A stretch of 64,000 nucleotides of DNA, from assembly GCF_002258315.1 (NCBI RefSeq), contig NZ_NOYD01000013.1:310001-374000 (forward strand), given 5' to 3'. A model generated the notes under the pieces. The model saw nothing but the letters and a program-made list of their open reading frames with translations. It had not been told where the DNA came from and ran no database searches. Below are positions 25,528 to 36,403 of this stretch, one piece after another. The DNA is from Rhodococcus sp. 06-462-5 (GTDB lineage: Bacteria; Actinomycetota; Actinomycetes; Mycobacteriales; Mycobacteriaceae). The position numbers and the translations under genes are program-made. Position 1 is the first letter of the stretch; each line of letters starts with the position of its first letter.

Positions 25528-27120
25528 TCACCACAGAACGTGCGCCGTCCACATCGCGAGTGCAGCCATCGCCACCGCCGCGGCCAGCCACCGAAACACG
25601 GTGAAACGCAACGCCGTCAGCAGCGCGGCCGTCGAGAACGCTGCCAGTGCTGCGCCCACGACGCCGTCGGGGACCACGACGCCCGCAACCGGCACCGACG
25701 CAGCCTTCTCTGCCACCGCGATCAGCCACCACAGCGGCGCCGACACCAACTGCGCGATCAGCTCCGCGAGCGAGGTGCTGACGGTGGCGGTCACTGCCGT
25801 CAGAAAGCCCACCACGGTGATCGGAGCGACGACCGGTGCCACCAACACGTTCGCTGCCACTCCCACCACGCTGACCGTTCCCGCCATGGCCGCGACCACC
25901 GGTGCCGTCACCGCGTGCGCAGCCGCGGCGACCGCCACCACTTCCGCTGCCGCCCTGGGCCAGCCGCGAGCCCGAAGCCAGTCGACCCAGATCGGAGCGA
26001 CGAGTACCAGCCCGGCGGTGGCGAACACCGACAGCACGAATCCGACGTCCACCGCCAGCCTCGGCCACCACCCGAGCAGCCCCAACACCGCGCCGCACAG
26101 CGCCGGTACCGCCTGCCTCCGTCGGCCGGTGACCAACGCCACCAAGCCGATCGACCCCATCACTGCCGCGCGCAGCACACTCGGCGACGGCCGGGCCACG
26201 ATCACGAACGCCACGAGTACGACGAACGCCACCGCCACCGTTGCACGGGGCCCGATTCCGATACCTCGCAACACCAACAGAACAGCACCGATCAGAATCG
26301 AGAAGTTCGCTCCGGACACGGCCGTCAAGTGCGTGAGGCCGGCAGCCCGAAAATTGTCCGATACCGTCTCGTCCAGCCGCGACACATCGCCGACCACCAG
26401 ACCGGGTAGCAGACCCGCACGATCCGGTGGCATCGAATTCTGCGCCACCGCAGCCAAGTTCGACCGGAAGGTGCCGGCTGCCGCAGAGATCGTCCCTGGC
26501 TCGTTCACGGTGACGGGCGGACCCGACGTACGGATCACGGCCGCGGTCATGTCCGGCCGAATCGGCTCACCGAGCCTGCCCCGCACGGTGACCACCTGGC
26601 CCGGCAGCAATGCCGACCAACTCGACTCCGGTGCGATGATCGACACCCGTCCACCGACGTGCAATGCCTCGCCGCCCACGTCGACTCTCGTCATCTCTGC
26701 CTTCACCATCACCGTCGCGGGTCCGGGAGCCGTCAGCCGTCGTGGGTCTTCCTCCAGCTGCACCGACGCGGTGATCCAGGCTCGGTTCTCGGCCGCCGCA
26801 GCCACGGGATGATCGGCCAGCGAGCGCATCTGGAGCCAGATGGCTCCACCGAAACACAGCGCCAGCACGATCACCGCGGCCGCACCCGACCAACTCGGAC
26901 CCGGCCAGGCGCGCCGGATCGACAACCCGTGCAGTGCCACTGCGACGAGCAGCACCATCGAAACCGCCGACGCGGTAGCGGCCAGGGCAGCACCGGGGCC
27001 TCCGAGAATGCCGACCGCGGTGATCGACCAACACACCGCGGCGGCCGGAACCAGGCGCACATCGAACGGCAGGCGATCCTCGGTCTGCGGCGCGTCGGTG
27101 GACGCGGCACCGGTGGTCAT
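25528..27120 (-). CDS. comEC: ComEC/Rec2-family competence membrane protein
   Basis: 530-residue polytopic protein homologous to the DNA-uptake channel ComEC. Two N-terminal hydrophobic segments are followed by the soluble OB-like DUF4131 region (about 95-200) and the competence domain with the motif [16 protein letters not shown]. About eight further membrane segments run to the end. The C-terminal metallo-beta-lactamase nuclease domain of longer ComECs is absent. Start ATG 27120 overlaps the comEA stop by 4 nt. Natural competence is not established in this group, so the role is uncertain. Confidence 0.88.
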   Translation of the reverse strand: MTTGAASTDAPQTEDRLPFDVRLVPAAAVCWSITAVGILGGPGAALAATASAVSMVLLVAVALHGLSIRRAWPGPSWSGAAAVIVLALCFGGAIWLQMRSLADHPVAAAAENRAWITASVQLEEDPRRLTAPGPATVMVKAEMTRVDVGGEALHVGGRVSIIAPESSWSALLPGQVVTVRGRLGEPIRPDMTAAVIRTSGPPVTVNEPGTISAAAGTFRSNLAAVAQNSMPPDRAGLLPGLVVGDVSRLDETVSDNFRAAGLTHLTAVSGANFSILIGAVLLVLRGIGIGPRATVAVAFVVLVAFVIVARPSPSVLRAAVMGSIGLVALVTGRRRQAVPALCGAVLGLLGWWPRLAVDVGFVLSVFATAGLVLVAPIWVDWLRARGWPRAAAEVVAVAAAAHAVTAPVVAAMAGTVSVVGVAANVLVAPVVAPITVVGFLTAVTATVSTSLAELIAQLVSAPLWWLIAVAEKAASVPVAGVVVPDGVVGAALAAFSTAALLTALRFTVFRWLAAAVAMAALAMWTAHVLW

Positions 27121-27998
27121 CCGACGTGCACCAGGTCGCGGATCTTTGCCAGTCTGCCGGGCCCGATCCCGTCCACCTCGGCCAACTGATCCACGGTTGC
27201 GAAGCGGCCGTTGGTCTCTCGCCAACTCACGATCGAGGTCGCGGTGACCGGCCCGACCCCGGGTAATGCGTCCAGTTCTGCGACGGTCGCGGCGTTGAGG
27301 TCCACAGTCCCGCCGGGCGTGGAACCTCCGACCCCGGCCGGTACGCCGCTACCGTCTGTCGATGCGCCGATCTCGGATGTCGTACTGCTGACCGGTGGAG
27401 CTGCCTCGGGCGGCACGACTCCGACGACGATCTGATCACCGTCGGCGACTCGCGCGGCCATGTTGAGCGCCAGCAGGTCGGCACCGTCGACTGCGCCGCC
27501 TGCCGCGGCCAGCGCGTCGGCGACTCGCGAACCCGGTTGCAGCCGAACCAATCCGGGCCGCGTCACGAGCCCGACGACACTCACCACGAGTTCGGCCTCG
27601 CCGCTCGGCACAGGATCGACCGCGTCACCGGCATCCACCGTGCCATCGGTATCCACCGTGTCGGTCGCGACCACAGCGAGCGGTGGTGCCGGTGCGGGCG
27701 TCGGTGCGTCTCGAACCACGGCGAATCCCGCGACCAGCACCACGAAAACCCCGGCCGCCGCCATGGCCAGCGCCCCCTGTTTCCCTGGGTTCACGCGGGC
27801 AGATCGCCACCGTGACGGCAGCAGGGCCGACCACGGGGTGTCTGCTCGTTGTGCCTGCGGCAGCAGCCAATCCGGTTCGATGGACCCGGTGTCGGGTCGC
27901 GGGTCCTCGGGCACGACGCGATCGCGGGCGGAATCGTGTTGTCTGCGCACGGAGTTCAATCGCGCCACCGTGTGCGCCCGATCGTCGTTGCCGCCCAT
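27117..27998 (-). CDS. comEA: ComEA-like helix-hairpin-helix DNA-binding protein
   Basis: 293 residues. A cytosolic N-terminus of about 75 residues precedes one membrane segment (AMAAAGVFVVLVAGFAVV), then a Pro/Asp-rich linker. A SLBB domain follows (VVSVVGLVTRPGLVRLQPG, about 140-200), then C-terminal tandem HhH motifs (VDLNAATVAELDALPGVGPV and EVDGIGPGRLAKI). ComEA binds incoming DNA outside the membrane and passes it to ComEC. Coupled to comEC by a 4-nt overlap. Confidence 0.9.
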   Translation of the reverse strand: MGGNDDRAHTVARLNSVRRQHDSARDRVVPEDPRPDTGSIEPDWLLPQAQRADTPWSALLPSRWRSARVNPGKQGALAMAAAGVFVVLVAGFAVVRDAPTPAPAPPLAVVATDTVDTDGTVDAGDAVDPVPSGEAELVVSVVGLVTRPGLVRLQPGSRVADALAAAGGAVDGADLLALNMAARVADGDQIVVGVVPPEAAPPVSSTTSEIGASTDGSGVPAGVGGSTPGGTVDLNAATVAELDALPGVGPVTATSIVSWRETNGRFATVDQLAEVDGIGPGRLAKIRDLVHVG

Positions 27999-28107
27999 AC
28001 GGGAGGACGCTAGTGGGCGCTATCGGGCTCGATCGTCGAAAGCCGCAGGCCACGAATTGCCCTGTGCAGAAACCCTGAGGCTGTGGATGAACCGGGGGCC
28101 CACCCGC

Positions 28108-28956
28108 CTATCGGCGTCCAGGAGCCACGACGACACCGACCGCGCCGGGGCCGACGTGGGCACCGAGGACGGCACCGAAGGGGTACACATCGATGCTGGT
28201 CGAGTGCGGAATTCGGGATGTCAGCATCGCGGCTACGTCCTCGGCTCGCTCCGGGCACTGCATGTGGTGCACTGCGAGCGCAACCCCCGATTCGTCACCG
28301 ATCTCGGCCGCGGCAGCGACGGCGGCATCGAACAGCTTGTTCAGCGCCTTGGACGAGGTCCGAGCCTTCTCCCGCAACACGAGCTTGCCGTCGCTGATGT
28401 GCAGTACCGGCTTCATGGCCAGCGCGGTGCCGAGCAGGGCAGCGGCGGCACCGATTCGGCCGCCACGTCGCAGGTGGTCGAGTCGATCGACGACGATGAA
28501 GCATCTCGAGGTCGTCGACGCAGCGACGGCGGCGTGATACACCTCGTCCAGTTCCGCTCCCCCCGCTGCCGTGGCGGCCGCAGCCAGCACCGCGAATCCC
28601 AACCCCATTCCGGCCGAGGCGGAATCGACGACTCGGATGGCCGACCCCACGTGATCCGCGGCCTGTCGCGCGGCTTCCCATGTGCTCGACAGTCCCCGCG
28701 AGATGTGCAGTGCCACCACACCGGCACCTCGACTGCGTTCGAGCGCCGCGGCATAGACCTCGGTCAGCTCACCCGGTGAGGCCCCCGCGGTGGTCACCGG
28801 CTTGCCCGAGGTGGACTGCTCGGGAATGTCGTCGATGCCCTCGCGGTGGTCGATTCCGTCGACCAGCACGTGCAGTGGTACCAGAGCGATGCCTCGCTCG
28901 GCGGCGAGTGCGGCCGGCAGGCAGGACGAGGAGTCGGTGACGACGGCTACGGTCAC
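28108..28956 (-). CDS. DegV family fatty-acid-binding protein
   Basis: 282 residues from GTG 28956 ([20 protein letters not shown]), which overlaps the octT stop. DegV proteins bind fatty acids; in some bacteria (FakB) they present them to a kinase. The TDSSS and [12 protein letters not shown] loops and [13 protein letters not shown] match the lipid-binding site. Sitting directly downstream of an octanoyltransferase suggests delivery or sequestration of an acyl chain, but this is inference; no fakA-like kinase is in the window. Confidence 0.9.
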   Translation of the reverse strand: MTVAVVTDSSSCLPAALAAERGIALVPLHVLVDGIDHREGIDDIPEQSTSGKPVTTAGASPGELTEVYAAALERSRGAGVVALHISRGLSSTWEAARQAADHVGSAIRVVDSASAGMGLGFAVLAAAATAAGGAELDEVYHAAVAASTTSRCFIVVDRLDHLRRGGRIGAAAALLGTALAMKPVLHISDGKLVLREKARTSSKALNKLFDAAVAAAAEIGDESGVALAVHHMQCPERAEDVAAMLTSRIPHSTSIDVYPFGAVLGAHVGPGAVGVVVAPGRR

Positions 28957-29702
28957 GGCGATTCGGTCACCGATCGGGCGGCGACGGGTCGCAGCACCTC
29001 GAGCATCGCCTCGGCAACCGCGATGTGGGCGTCCCATCCCCAGTGGATGCCGTCGGGGTTCGCGTTCTCGGACTCGATGTTCGGTCGTACGGCGTCGGCG
29101 AGGTCGACCATGGGGACGTTCCTGTCCGCACTCCACGCACGCAGCGCGCGTACGGCCGGTTCACGACCCGAGTGCACCTTGCCGTAGGCATCGCAGCGGT
29201 GCACCGACGGATAGGTACCGATGACGGGAAGTTCGGGACGTACGTACGCCAGTGCCGCGCGGGCCTGTTCCAGATACTCGACGCTGAGCCGCGGCGGCAG
29301 CGCCACGGGCCACCCGAGATGCGACAGAACAGGTTGCACCGCTTGATATCCCGCGCGGACCACGCGCCGAAGGGCTGGCGGTCGGACGTATCTGATCTGC
29401 TCCCGGAGCGCAGTCGGCAACGGTGACGGAAGTGAATCCATGCCGCCGATTCCGAACACGACGGCACCGGCACGGGGAATCGCTGCCCACACTCGCGGAT
29501 CCTGGGTCAGAGCCCACCACGCGTCCCGACTCGTCCAGCCGATGCGCGCAACCAACTCCACCGTCCAACCCAGTTCCGCTGCAACGAGATTGGGCCACAG
29601 GCGCGGGTCGTCGACGGGCAGTCCACCCTCGGGTCCGTAGTAGCTCAACGAGTCCGCGAGCACGAGCAGCGCGGGCCGCGCCGCCGGCTCAGAGGACGTC
29701 AC
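28953..29702 (-). CDS. octT: diglucosylglycerate octanoyltransferase OctT (SGNH hydrolase fold)
   Basis: 249 residues from GTG 29702. An SGNH/GDSL-type fold with block [17 protein letters not shown] (nucleophile Ser), block [13 protein letters not shown] and a C-terminal [10 protein letters not shown] carrying the Asp-His pair. In mycobacteria the gene at this position (Rv2418c) octanoylates diglucosylglycerate in methylglucose lipopolysaccharide synthesis. The gene overlaps gpgP by 14 nt, whose product acts earlier in the same pathway, supporting the assignment. A general lipase/esterase is the alternative. Confidence 0.8.
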   Translation of the reverse strand: MTSSEPAARPALLVLADSLSYYGPEGGLPVDDPRLWPNLVAAELGWTVELVARIGWTSRDAWWALTQDPRVWAAIPRAGAVVFGIGGMDSLPSPLPTALREQIRYVRPPALRRVVRAGYQAVQPVLSHLGWPVALPPRLSVEYLEQARAALAYVRPELPVIGTYPSVHRCDAYGKVHSGREPAVRALRAWSADRNVPMVDLADAVRPNIESENANPDGIHWGWDAHIAVAEAMLEVLRPVAARSVTESP

Positions 29703-30342
29703 CGGCCACCTTCGCCGAGGCGTTCCACACGTCCAGTCGCCAGGACGGGTTCTCGCCCGGTCCGTGCGCACCGAGCTGAACCCAGCTGGTGTTCGCAAGG
29801 CCTCCGAGCACCGGCCAGCGATCGGTCGGCAGATCGAGCAGCGCGGCGGTCAGCGCCGCGATCAGACCGCCGTGTGCGACGAGGACGAGCGGTCGCTCGC
29901 TGCCGTCGGCACCCCATTCGGGAACACCTGCCGCGAGTTCACGAACCAGCGGCACGCTGCGTCGGGCGACGTCGATGCGGCTCTCGCCACCGGGTGGAGC
30001 GATGGTGGCGTCGGCGCGCCAGGCCGGTCGTGCACCGGGGGCGATGTCGTCGACCTCGGTGTGGGTGAGTCCCTGCCACTGACCGAGATGGGTCTCGCGC
30101 AGACGCTCGTCCACCGACACCGCCACACCGGCTGCGTCTCCGAGCGCGTTCGCGGTGTCCAGCGCGCGCCGCAGATCCGAGGAGACGATCTTGATCGGCT
30201 CACGTATCGCCAGCTCGGCGGCGGCCGTCTTCGCCTGGCTGCGGCCGAGCTCGGAGAGATCGGTGTCGAGCTGACCCTGCATGCGGTCGGTGGCGTTGTA
30301 TTCCGTCTGACCGTGCCGAAGCAGGATGAGCCGTCTGATCAT
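29689..30342 (-). CDS. gpgP: glucosyl-3-phosphoglycerate phosphatase (histidine phosphatase family)
   Basis: 217 residues from ATG 30342, overlapping the rsfS stop by 4 nt. The phosphoglycerate-mutase-like motif [12 protein letters not shown] (catalytic His) is at the N-terminus, with [20 protein letters not shown] and [12 protein letters not shown] completing the pocket. The M. tuberculosis gene at this position (Rv2419c) dephosphorylates glucosyl-3-phosphoglycerate to glucosylglycerate, the first committed part of methylglucose lipopolysaccharide synthesis. Substrate is assigned from context. Confidence 0.85.
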   Translation of the reverse strand: MIRRLILLRHGQTEYNATDRMQGQLDTDLSELGRSQAKTAAAELAIREPIKIVSSDLRRALDTANALGDAAGVAVSVDERLRETHLGQWQGLTHTEVDDIAPGARPAWRADATIAPPGGESRIDVARRSVPLVRELAAGVPEWGADGSERPLVLVAHGGLIAALTAALLDLPTDRWPVLGGLANTSWVQLGAHGPGENPSWRLDVWNASAKVAGDVL

Positions 30343-30728
30343 TGCTCCGATTCCGGAGCCGGATGCCGGCCGAGACCGGGAACCTCGATGGTCGGGCAGT
30401 CCTTCCACAACCGCTCGAGTGCGTAGAAGTTGCGCTCTTCGTTGTGCTGGACGTGCACCACGATGTCGGAGTAGTCCAGCAGCGCCCAACGGCCTTCTCT
30501 GGTGCCCTCGCGGCGAACCGGCTTGTGTCCGGCCTCACGCAGCTGATCCTCGATGTTCTCGACGATCGCGTTGACCTGACGCTCGTTGGGTGCGGAGGCG
30601 ATGACGAAGCAATCGGTGATGTAGAGCTGATCGGAGACGTCGAGAATCACCACGTCGCCGGCCAGTTTGTCGTCGGCTGCGAGCGCGGCGATCCGCGCCA
30701 TCTCGGCGGCTTCGGCTGTTGCAGTCAC
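30339..30728 (-). CDS. rsfS: ribosomal silencing factor RsfS
   Basis: 129 residues. RsfS binds L14 and blocks joining of ribosomal subunits under starvation. Family motifs are [34 protein letters not shown] and [14 protein letters not shown]. Overlaps nadD upstream and gpgP downstream by 4 nt each. The nadD-rsfS pairing is conserved across bacteria. Confidence 0.95.
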   Translation of the reverse strand: MTATAEAAEMARIAALAADDKLAGDVVILDVSDQLYITDCFVIASAPNERQVNAIVENIEDQLREAGHKPVRREGTREGRWALLDYSDIVVHVQHNEERNFYALERLWKDCPTIEVPGLGRHPAPESEQ

Positions 30729-31501
30729 TTCGGTGTACTCCCACTCGTATGGCTCGGGTTCTCGGTCATTGCGCTGGTGACCGACCCTGCCGGTTGCTTC
30801 TTCTGGGGCGCTGGTTCCGACATGGTGACGGATCCGTCGAGACGCTGGGCGCCTCGTGGTCTGTAGAGATTCCTCTTCGAGATGTATTGCACGACGCCGT
30901 CCGGTACGAGGTACCAGACCGGCCGATTCTCACCGGCTCGAAGTCGACAGTCCGTCGACGATATCGCGAGTGCAGGGATTTCCATCAATGTGAGAGTGTC
31001 CGCGGGCAACGATCGAAGGTGGTTGGCGAGATGTTCGACGCCGAGCTCGAACCCGGGACGCGAGACACCGACGAACTTGGCGAGCTCGAACAGCTCCTCC
31101 CAGTTCTGCCACGTGAGGATCGACTCGAGCGCGTCCGCGCCGGTGATGAAGAACAGCTCGGCATTGGGATGCTGCGATCGCAGATCGCGCAGGGTGTCGA
31201 CGGTGTAGGTCGACTTCTCCCGATCGACGTCAACCCGGCTGACCGAGAATCGCGGATTGGACGCCGTCGCGATGACGGTCATCAGGTAGCGATCCTCTGC
31301 CGGGCTGACCGACTTGCCTTCCTTCTGCCACGGGTTCCCGGTGGGGACGAAGATGACCTCGTCGAGAGCGAATTTGTTCGCCACTTCGCTGGCTGCGACG
31401 AGGTGCCCGTGATGAATCGGGTCGAAGGTGCCGCCCATCACGCCCAAACGGCGGACGGACTGTCCACCGGTGTTCTCGCCGGGATCGGATTCGCGCTGCA
31501 C
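30725..31501 (-). CDS. nadD: nicotinate-nucleotide adenylyltransferase NadD
   Basis: Converts nicotinate mononucleotide and ATP to deamido-NAD. 258 residues if started at GTG 31501. The nucleotidyltransferase motif [17 protein letters not shown] sits about 22 residues in, followed by [18 protein letters not shown] and ISSTDCR (ISSTxxR motif). A 45-residue serine/proline-rich tail after the catalytic domain is unusual. GTG 31540 just after the VWA gene, or a start nearer the LGVMGGTF segment, are also possible. Confidence 0.9.
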   Translation of the reverse strand: MQRESDPGENTGGQSVRRLGVMGGTFDPIHHGHLVAASEVANKFALDEVIFVPTGNPWQKEGKSVSPAEDRYLMTVIATASNPRFSVSRVDVDREKSTYTVDTLRDLRSQHPNAELFFITGADALESILTWQNWEELFELAKFVGVSRPGFELGVEHLANHLRSLPADTLTLMEIPALAISSTDCRLRAGENRPVWYLVPDGVVQYISKRNLYRPRGAQRLDGSVTMSEPAPQKKQPAGSVTSAMTENPSHTSGSTPK

Positions 31502-31545
31502 AACCGTCGATTCTACGTCCGGCGTGCCGCTGGGCGTCACACGCC

Positions 31546-32961
31546 TCACACCGGCAGCAGACGCGAGACAACGGTGGCGAGCTGCTGGGCCGATCGACAC
31601 TCGTGCATCGCGATCACGTCGGAGTACACCTTGGCCGCCGAATCGCCGGAACCCCACTGCGATTTCGGTTCGGGATTGAGCCAGTACGCATGCTTGGCCA
31701 CCGACACGATGTGCGCCAACGCCGGTAGCTTCGGCTCGCGGTAGTTGGTACGAGCGTCACCGAGAATCAGCACCGAACTGCGACTGGTGACCGCGTGCGC
31801 GTACTTCTCGTCGAACGTCGTCAGTGCCTGGCCGTAGTCCGAGTGTCCGTCGTACGTCACGAGATCGGATTCGCGGATGATGCGGCTCATCGCGGCTCCG
31901 AGATCGGAACCGGAATCGAAGAATTGCGTCACCTCGTCGGTGGAGTCGATGAACGCAAAGATGCGCACGCGCGAGAACTGCTCTCGCAATGCATGCACCA
32001 ACAGCAGAGTGAAATTGCTGAATCCTGCCACCGATCCCGAGACATCGCACAGCACAACCAGTTCGGGGCGTGCTCGCCGGGGCTTGCGCTCGACCAGATC
32101 GATCGGGATGCCGCCGGTGGACATCGACTTGCGCAACGTGCGACGCAGATCGATGGAGCCGTGCCTGCTTCGACTGCGCCGCACAGCAAGTCGCGACGCC
32201 AACAACCGGGCAAGAGGGGTGACGTTGCGTCGCAGCGCCGCCATCTCGGTGTCCGAGGCCCGCAGGAAATCGACTTCCTCCGCGAGCTTGGGCACCCCGT
32301 AGCTCGCTACCCGCTCACGGCCGAGCTTTTCTGCCGACCGACGCCTCGTCTCACTCTCGACCATCTTGCGTAGGTCTGCGATACGTTGCGCTGCAGTGCG
32401 TTTGGCCACCTCGGACTCGTAGTCGTCGGTGGGCCGATCGGGTGCGTTTTCGCTGCGCCCGAGCAGACCGTCGAGGATCTTGCGGAGCAAAGTTTCCGGC
32501 GCAACGTCGCGCAGGGCTTGATACGCCGAGAACGAGGGCCCATTGGAGGACTTGTACTGTCCGAGTTCCTCGACCATCTGCGCCGCCAGCATCTGGGTCA
32601 ACTCCGCGGCCTCGGCCGAATCGTCCGAGAGCAGATCCACCAGCAGCTCGCGGAGGGCATCGATGTCGACGTCGCCGGCATCGGTTCGAGGCAACGCGGT
32701 ATCGATCTGCCCCGAGTCCCTGGTGCCCGATGCCACCGGAAACCACAGGTCGAACAGGGCGTCGAACACTCCGCGATGCGTCGGGCGACGCAGCAGTGCA
32801 CAGGCCAGTCCCTCGCGCACGGCCTCCCGATCGAGCAGGTCGAGAACCGACAGGACGCGTCCGGCATCGACCGTCTCCGACGGCCCGACCGAAATTCCAC
32901 GCCGACGCAACGCGTCGACGAAACCGACGAGGTGACCGGGAATTCCGTGTGGGGCCTGCAT
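31546..32961 (-). CDS. VWA domain-containing CoxE-like protein
   Basis: 471 residues from ATG 32961. The N-terminal two thirds is helical and charged. The C-terminal CoxE/von Willebrand A domain holds the metal-ion site [15 protein letters not shown] (DxSxS at about 325-330), later [12 protein letters not shown] and [10 protein letters not shown]. Proteins like this partner a MoxR-type AAA ATPase in metal insertion or complex maturation. The ATPase gene is directly upstream (1-nt gap). Client protein unknown; no CO dehydrogenase genes are nearby. Matches Rv2425c by position. Confidence 0.87.
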   Translation of the reverse strand: MQAPHGIPGHLVGFVDALRRRGISVGPSETVDAGRVLSVLDLLDREAVREGLACALLRRPTHRGVFDALFDLWFPVASGTRDSGQIDTALPRTDAGDVDIDALRELLVDLLSDDSAEAAELTQMLAAQMVEELGQYKSSNGPSFSAYQALRDVAPETLLRKILDGLLGRSENAPDRPTDDYESEVAKRTAAQRIADLRKMVESETRRRSAEKLGRERVASYGVPKLAEEVDFLRASDTEMAALRRNVTPLARLLASRLAVRRSRSRHGSIDLRRTLRKSMSTGGIPIDLVERKPRRARPELVVLCDVSGSVAGFSNFTLLLVHALREQFSRVRIFAFIDSTDEVTQFFDSGSDLGAAMSRIIRESDLVTYDGHSDYGQALTTFDEKYAHAVTSRSSVLILGDARTNYREPKLPALAHIVSVAKHAYWLNPEPKSQWGSGDSAAKVYSDVIAMHECRSAQQLATVVSRLLPV

Positions 32962-32962
32962 G

Positions 32963-33844
32963 TCAGTTGAGCCGCAGTTCGGCTGCCGCGCGGACCTGGT
33001 CCGACTGATGCTTGAGCACCACACCGAGAGTGGAGCGAACCGCATCGTCGTCGAGGGTGTCCATACCGAGCGCCAACAGAGTGCGTCCCCAGTCGATGGT
33101 CTCGGCCACCGAGGGCAACTTCTTGAGCTGCATCGCGCGCAGTACCCGCACGGTCTTGATCATCTGCTCGGCGATGGCCTCGGGCAGTTCGGGAACCCTG
33201 CTGGCGAGAATCCGACGCTCGAGGTCGGCATCGGGAAAATCGAGATGCAGGAACAAGCAGCGACGCTTCAGGGCCTCGGACAGTTCACGAGTGGCGTTGG
33301 AGGTGAGCACCACGAACGGCGTCCGCTCGGCCACGATCGTGCCGAGCTCGGGAATGGTGATCGCGAAGTCGCTGAGTACCTCGAGCAGCAGTCCTTCGAT
33401 CTCGACGTCGGCCTTGTCGGTCTCGTCGATGAGCAGAACCGTGGGATCGGTACGGCGAATCGCCTGCAGAAGCGGCCGCGCCAGCAGGAACTCCTCGGAG
33501 AAGACATCCAGCTTGGTCGAGTCCCAATCGGCAGCGGTACCGGACTGGATGCGCAGGATCTGCTTGGCGTGGTTCCACTCGTACAGCGCGCGGGCCTCGT
33601 CGACACCCTCGTAGCACTGCAGCCGCACCAGTTCGGCCCCGGTCGTCTGCGCGACGGCACGGGCCAGTTCGGTCTTGCCGACTCCGGCCGGACCTTCGAT
33701 CAGCAGCGGCTTGCCGAGGCGATCGGCGAGAAACACCGAGGTGGCGGTGGCCTTGTCGGCCAGATAGCCCGTCTCGGCCAGTCGCCTCTGGACGTCGTCC
33801 ACGCTGGCGAACAGCGGGGGTGTCGTCGGTAGGGCACGGTCCAT
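32963..33844 (-). CDS. MoxR-type AAA+ ATPase
   Basis: 293 residues. Walker A is EGPAGVGKTELA, Walker B LLIDETDKADVEIEG, sensor 1 VVLTSNATREL and the arginine-finger region ALKRRCLFLHLDFP. MoxR ATPases with a VWA partner act as chaperones for cofactor insertion or complex assembly. Cotranscribed with the CoxE-like gene and downstream of proA by 45 nt. Matches Rv2426c by position. Confidence 0.9.
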   Translation of the reverse strand: MDRALPTTPPLFASVDDVQRRLAETGYLADKATATSVFLADRLGKPLLIEGPAGVGKTELARAVAQTTGAELVRLQCYEGVDEARALYEWNHAKQILRIQSGTAADWDSTKLDVFSEEFLLARPLLQAIRRTDPTVLLIDETDKADVEIEGLLLEVLSDFAITIPELGTIVAERTPFVVLTSNATRELSEALKRRCLFLHLDFPDADLERRILASRVPELPEAIAEQMIKTVRVLRAMQLKKLPSVAETIDWGRTLLALGMDTLDDDAVRSTLGVVLKHQSDQVRAAAELRLN

Positions 33845-33889
33845 GTCACAGCTCCTGATGATCGGGTCTGGCCGGTACTGCGAGGGGTG

Positions 33890-35167
33890 TCAGTCTCGAA
33901 CGTGTCCGTCGCCCCACACGGTCCACTTGGTCGAGGTCAATTCGGGCAATCCCATGGGTCCACGTGCGTGCAGCTTCTGCGTCGAGATGCCGATCTCGGC
34001 TCCGAAGCCGAACTGCTCGCCATCGGTGAACGCCGTGGACGCGTTCACCATCACCGCGGACGCGTCGACCCGCTGGGTGAACTCGCGCGCGGCACCGATG
34101 TCGGCGGCGACGATAGCCTCGGTGTGGCCGGTGCCGTATCGGTCGATGTGTTCGATCGCCTCGTCGATACCGCCGACGACCTTCAGCGCGATGTCGAGGG
34201 AGAGGTACTCCTGCGACCAGTCCTCGTCGTGCGCAGGCACGAGCCCGGGCAGGTCCCCGTGCACCGTGACGCTGTGCATCTGAAACGCCTGCAGCAACCG
34301 CGGCACCATGGTCTCGGCGATCGCAGCGTCCACCAACACGGTCTCGGCGGCGTTGCAGACGCTGACTCGACGGGTCTTGGCGTTGAGCACGATCTTCTCG
34401 GCCGTGTCCGGATCGGCAGAGGCGTGGATGTACACGTGGCAGTTTCCGACGCCGGTCTCGATGGTCGGAACCGTGGCGTCGCGCACGACCGCAGCGATCA
34501 GCCCGGCTCCACCGCGCGGAATCACCACGTCCACCAGACCACGCGCCTGAATGAGGTGGGTGACCGTGGCACGGTCGGCACTTCCCAGAAGTTGCACCGC
34601 AGCCTCGGGCAGACCGTGGCCGCGCAACGCTCCCTGCAGTGCCTCCACCAATGCCGCGTTGGACTGTGCCGCCGACGACGAACCGCGGAGCAGCACCGCG
34701 TTGCCGGACTTGAACGCGAGACCGAACGCGTCGACGGTGACGTTGGGCCGAGCCTCGTAGACCATGCCCACCACGCCGAGCGGAACTCGCAGTTGCCGAA
34801 TCTCGAGCCCGTTGGGCAGCGTCGAACCGCGGATCACCTCACCGATCGGATCGGGCAACCCGGCCACCTGCCGCAGCCCTGCCGCGATGCCGTCGATGCG
34901 CGACGCCGTCAGTCGCAGACGGTCCAGCAGCCCGTCGTCGGTACCGGCCGCTCGCGCGTTCTCGATGTCCACTGCATTCGCGGCGAGTACCGAGTTTGCC
35001 GCAGCAACGACCGCGTCGGCCGCGGCATGCAGCACCGCATCCTTCTCCGCAGTCGTCAGCAGTGCGAGCGCGCGTGATGCGCCGCGCGCCCGGCGCGCTG
35101 CGGCGTGCACGTTCTCTCGCTCGTCGGCAGTCGTGGTCACCGGTTCGGCCGAGACGGAAGCTGTCAT
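33890..35167 (-). CDS. proA: gamma-glutamyl phosphate reductase
   Basis: 425 residues; NADPH-dependent reduction of gamma-glutamyl phosphate to glutamate semialdehyde in proline synthesis. ALDH-superfamily fold with [28 protein letters not shown], the catalytic cysteine in [16 protein letters not shown], and C-terminal [21 protein letters not shown]-type signature. Its partner proB is 22 kb away on the same strand, beyond the accessory block. Confidence 0.96.
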   Translation of the reverse strand: MTASVSAEPVTTTADERENVHAAARRARGASRALALLTTAEKDAVLHAAADAVVAAANSVLAANAVDIENARAAGTDDGLLDRLRLTASRIDGIAAGLRQVAGLPDPIGEVIRGSTLPNGLEIRQLRVPLGVVGMVYEARPNVTVDAFGLAFKSGNAVLLRGSSSAAQSNAALVEALQGALRGHGLPEAAVQLLGSADRATVTHLIQARGLVDVVIPRGGAGLIAAVVRDATVPTIETGVGNCHVYIHASADPDTAEKIVLNAKTRRVSVCNAAETVLVDAAIAETMVPRLLQAFQMHSVTVHGDLPGLVPAHDEDWSQEYLSLDIALKVVGGIDEAIEHIDRYGTGHTEAIVAADIGAAREFTQRVDASAVMVNASTAFTDGEQFGFGAEIGISTQKLHARGPMGLPELTSTKWTVWGDGHVRD

Positions 35168-35280
35168 GAACTACACACTAATAGGGGCCGGGAATGAAGC
35201 TGCATCGCCGCGTCGTTGCAGCACAGCGTGAAGATCGTCGACTCACCGTCGGCGCTGCCCGAAGACCGGAGGAACCACCT

Positions 35281-36399
35281 GTGAGTGCCTTGTTCGAGCC
35301 ACTGACCCTGCGTGACGTCACCTTTCCCAACCGGGTATGGATGGCACCGATGTGCCAGTACTCGGCCGACGAGGTGGGCGACGACGTCGGCGTCGCGGGC
35401 GACTGGCATCGCACCCACCTGGTGAGCCGCGCGGTCGGCGGGGCAGGCCTGATCATCACCGAGGCCACCGCAGTCAGCCCGGAGGGTCGCATCAGCCCGT
35501 CGGACCTGGGGATCTGGAACGACACCCAGGCAGATGCATTGGCGAAGATCGTCGCCGAGATCTCGTCCTTCGGAAGCGTTCCTGGCATCCAGCTGGCACA
35601 CGCGGGCCGCAAGGGTTCCACAGCTGCTCCCTGGCTCGGCGGCAAGTCGCTGCCCGCCAACGATCCCCGTAGCTGGGAGACCGTCGGTCCGAGCGCGCTC
35701 GCCTTCGGTGACTACGCGACGCCCCGCGAGGCAACAGCTGCCGACATCGCGAAAATCGTCGACGACTTTCGCTCTGCGGCACAGCGCGCACTGAAGGCCG
35801 GATTCCAGGTAGCCGAAATCCACGGTGCGCACGGATACCTGTTGCACCAGTTCCTGTCGCCTGCGAGCAACACCCGCACCGACGCCTACGGCGGAGACTT
35901 CGCGGGCCGTATCCGGCTACTGCTCGAGGTGGTCGACGCGGTCCGTGAGGTGTGGCCCGCCGAGCTTCCTGTGTTCGTCCGTCTGTCGGCGACGGACTGG
36001 CTCGACGAGCCCGAGAACAACGAGGGTGCGGCCGACGTGGAGGCCCCGAGCTGGACCTCTGATCAGACTGTCGCGTTGTCGCAGATCCTCACCGAACACG
36101 GGGTGGATCTGGTCGATACCTCCACCGGAGGAAACGTGCACGCCAAGATTCCGGTCGGTCCCGGCTACCAGGTTCCGTTCGCACGGCGAATTCAGAACGA
36201 GACCACGATGCCCGCTGCCGCGGTCGGCATGATCACCGAACCCAAGCAGGCGGAGGACATCGTCTCGCTGGGCGAGGCGACGGCAGTGCTGCTGGCGCGC
36301 GAGCTACTGCGTGATCCGTACTGGCCACGGCGCGCTGCCCGCGAACTCGGTGTGGAGATGACTCCGGCCGTGGCACCGCAGTACGAGCGGGCCTACTGA
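35281..36399 (+). CDS. NADH:flavin oxidoreductase, Old Yellow Enzyme (YqjM-like)
   Basis: FMN ene-reductase reducing activated C=C bonds with NAD(P)H. 372 residues from GTG 35281 with GGAGG 8 nt upstream. The YqjM-class cysteine is in MAPMCQYSAD, the FMN/substrate segment is IQLAHAGRKGST, the catalytic pair HGAHGYLLHQFLSP, and the C-terminal LARELLRDPYWP phosphate region is intact. It marks the left edge of the accessory block, divergent from proA. Physiological substrate unknown. Confidence 0.9.
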   Translation: MSALFEPLTLRDVTFPNRVWMAPMCQYSADEVGDDVGVAGDWHRTHLVSRAVGGAGLIITEATAVSPEGRISPSDLGIWNDTQADALAKIVAEISSFGSVPGIQLAHAGRKGSTAAPWLGGKSLPANDPRSWETVGPSALAFGDYATPREATAADIAKIVDDFRSAAQRALKAGFQVAEIHGAHGYLLHQFLSPASNTRTDAYGGDFAGRIRLLLEVVDAVREVWPAELPVFVRLSATDWLDEPENNEGAADVEAPSWTSDQTVALSQILTEHGVDLVDTSTGGNVHAKIPVGPGYQVPFARRIQNETTMPAAAVGMITEPKQAEDIVSLGEATAVLLARELLRDPYWPRRAARELGVEMTPAVAPQYERAY

Positions 36400-36403
36400 G
36401 GTC

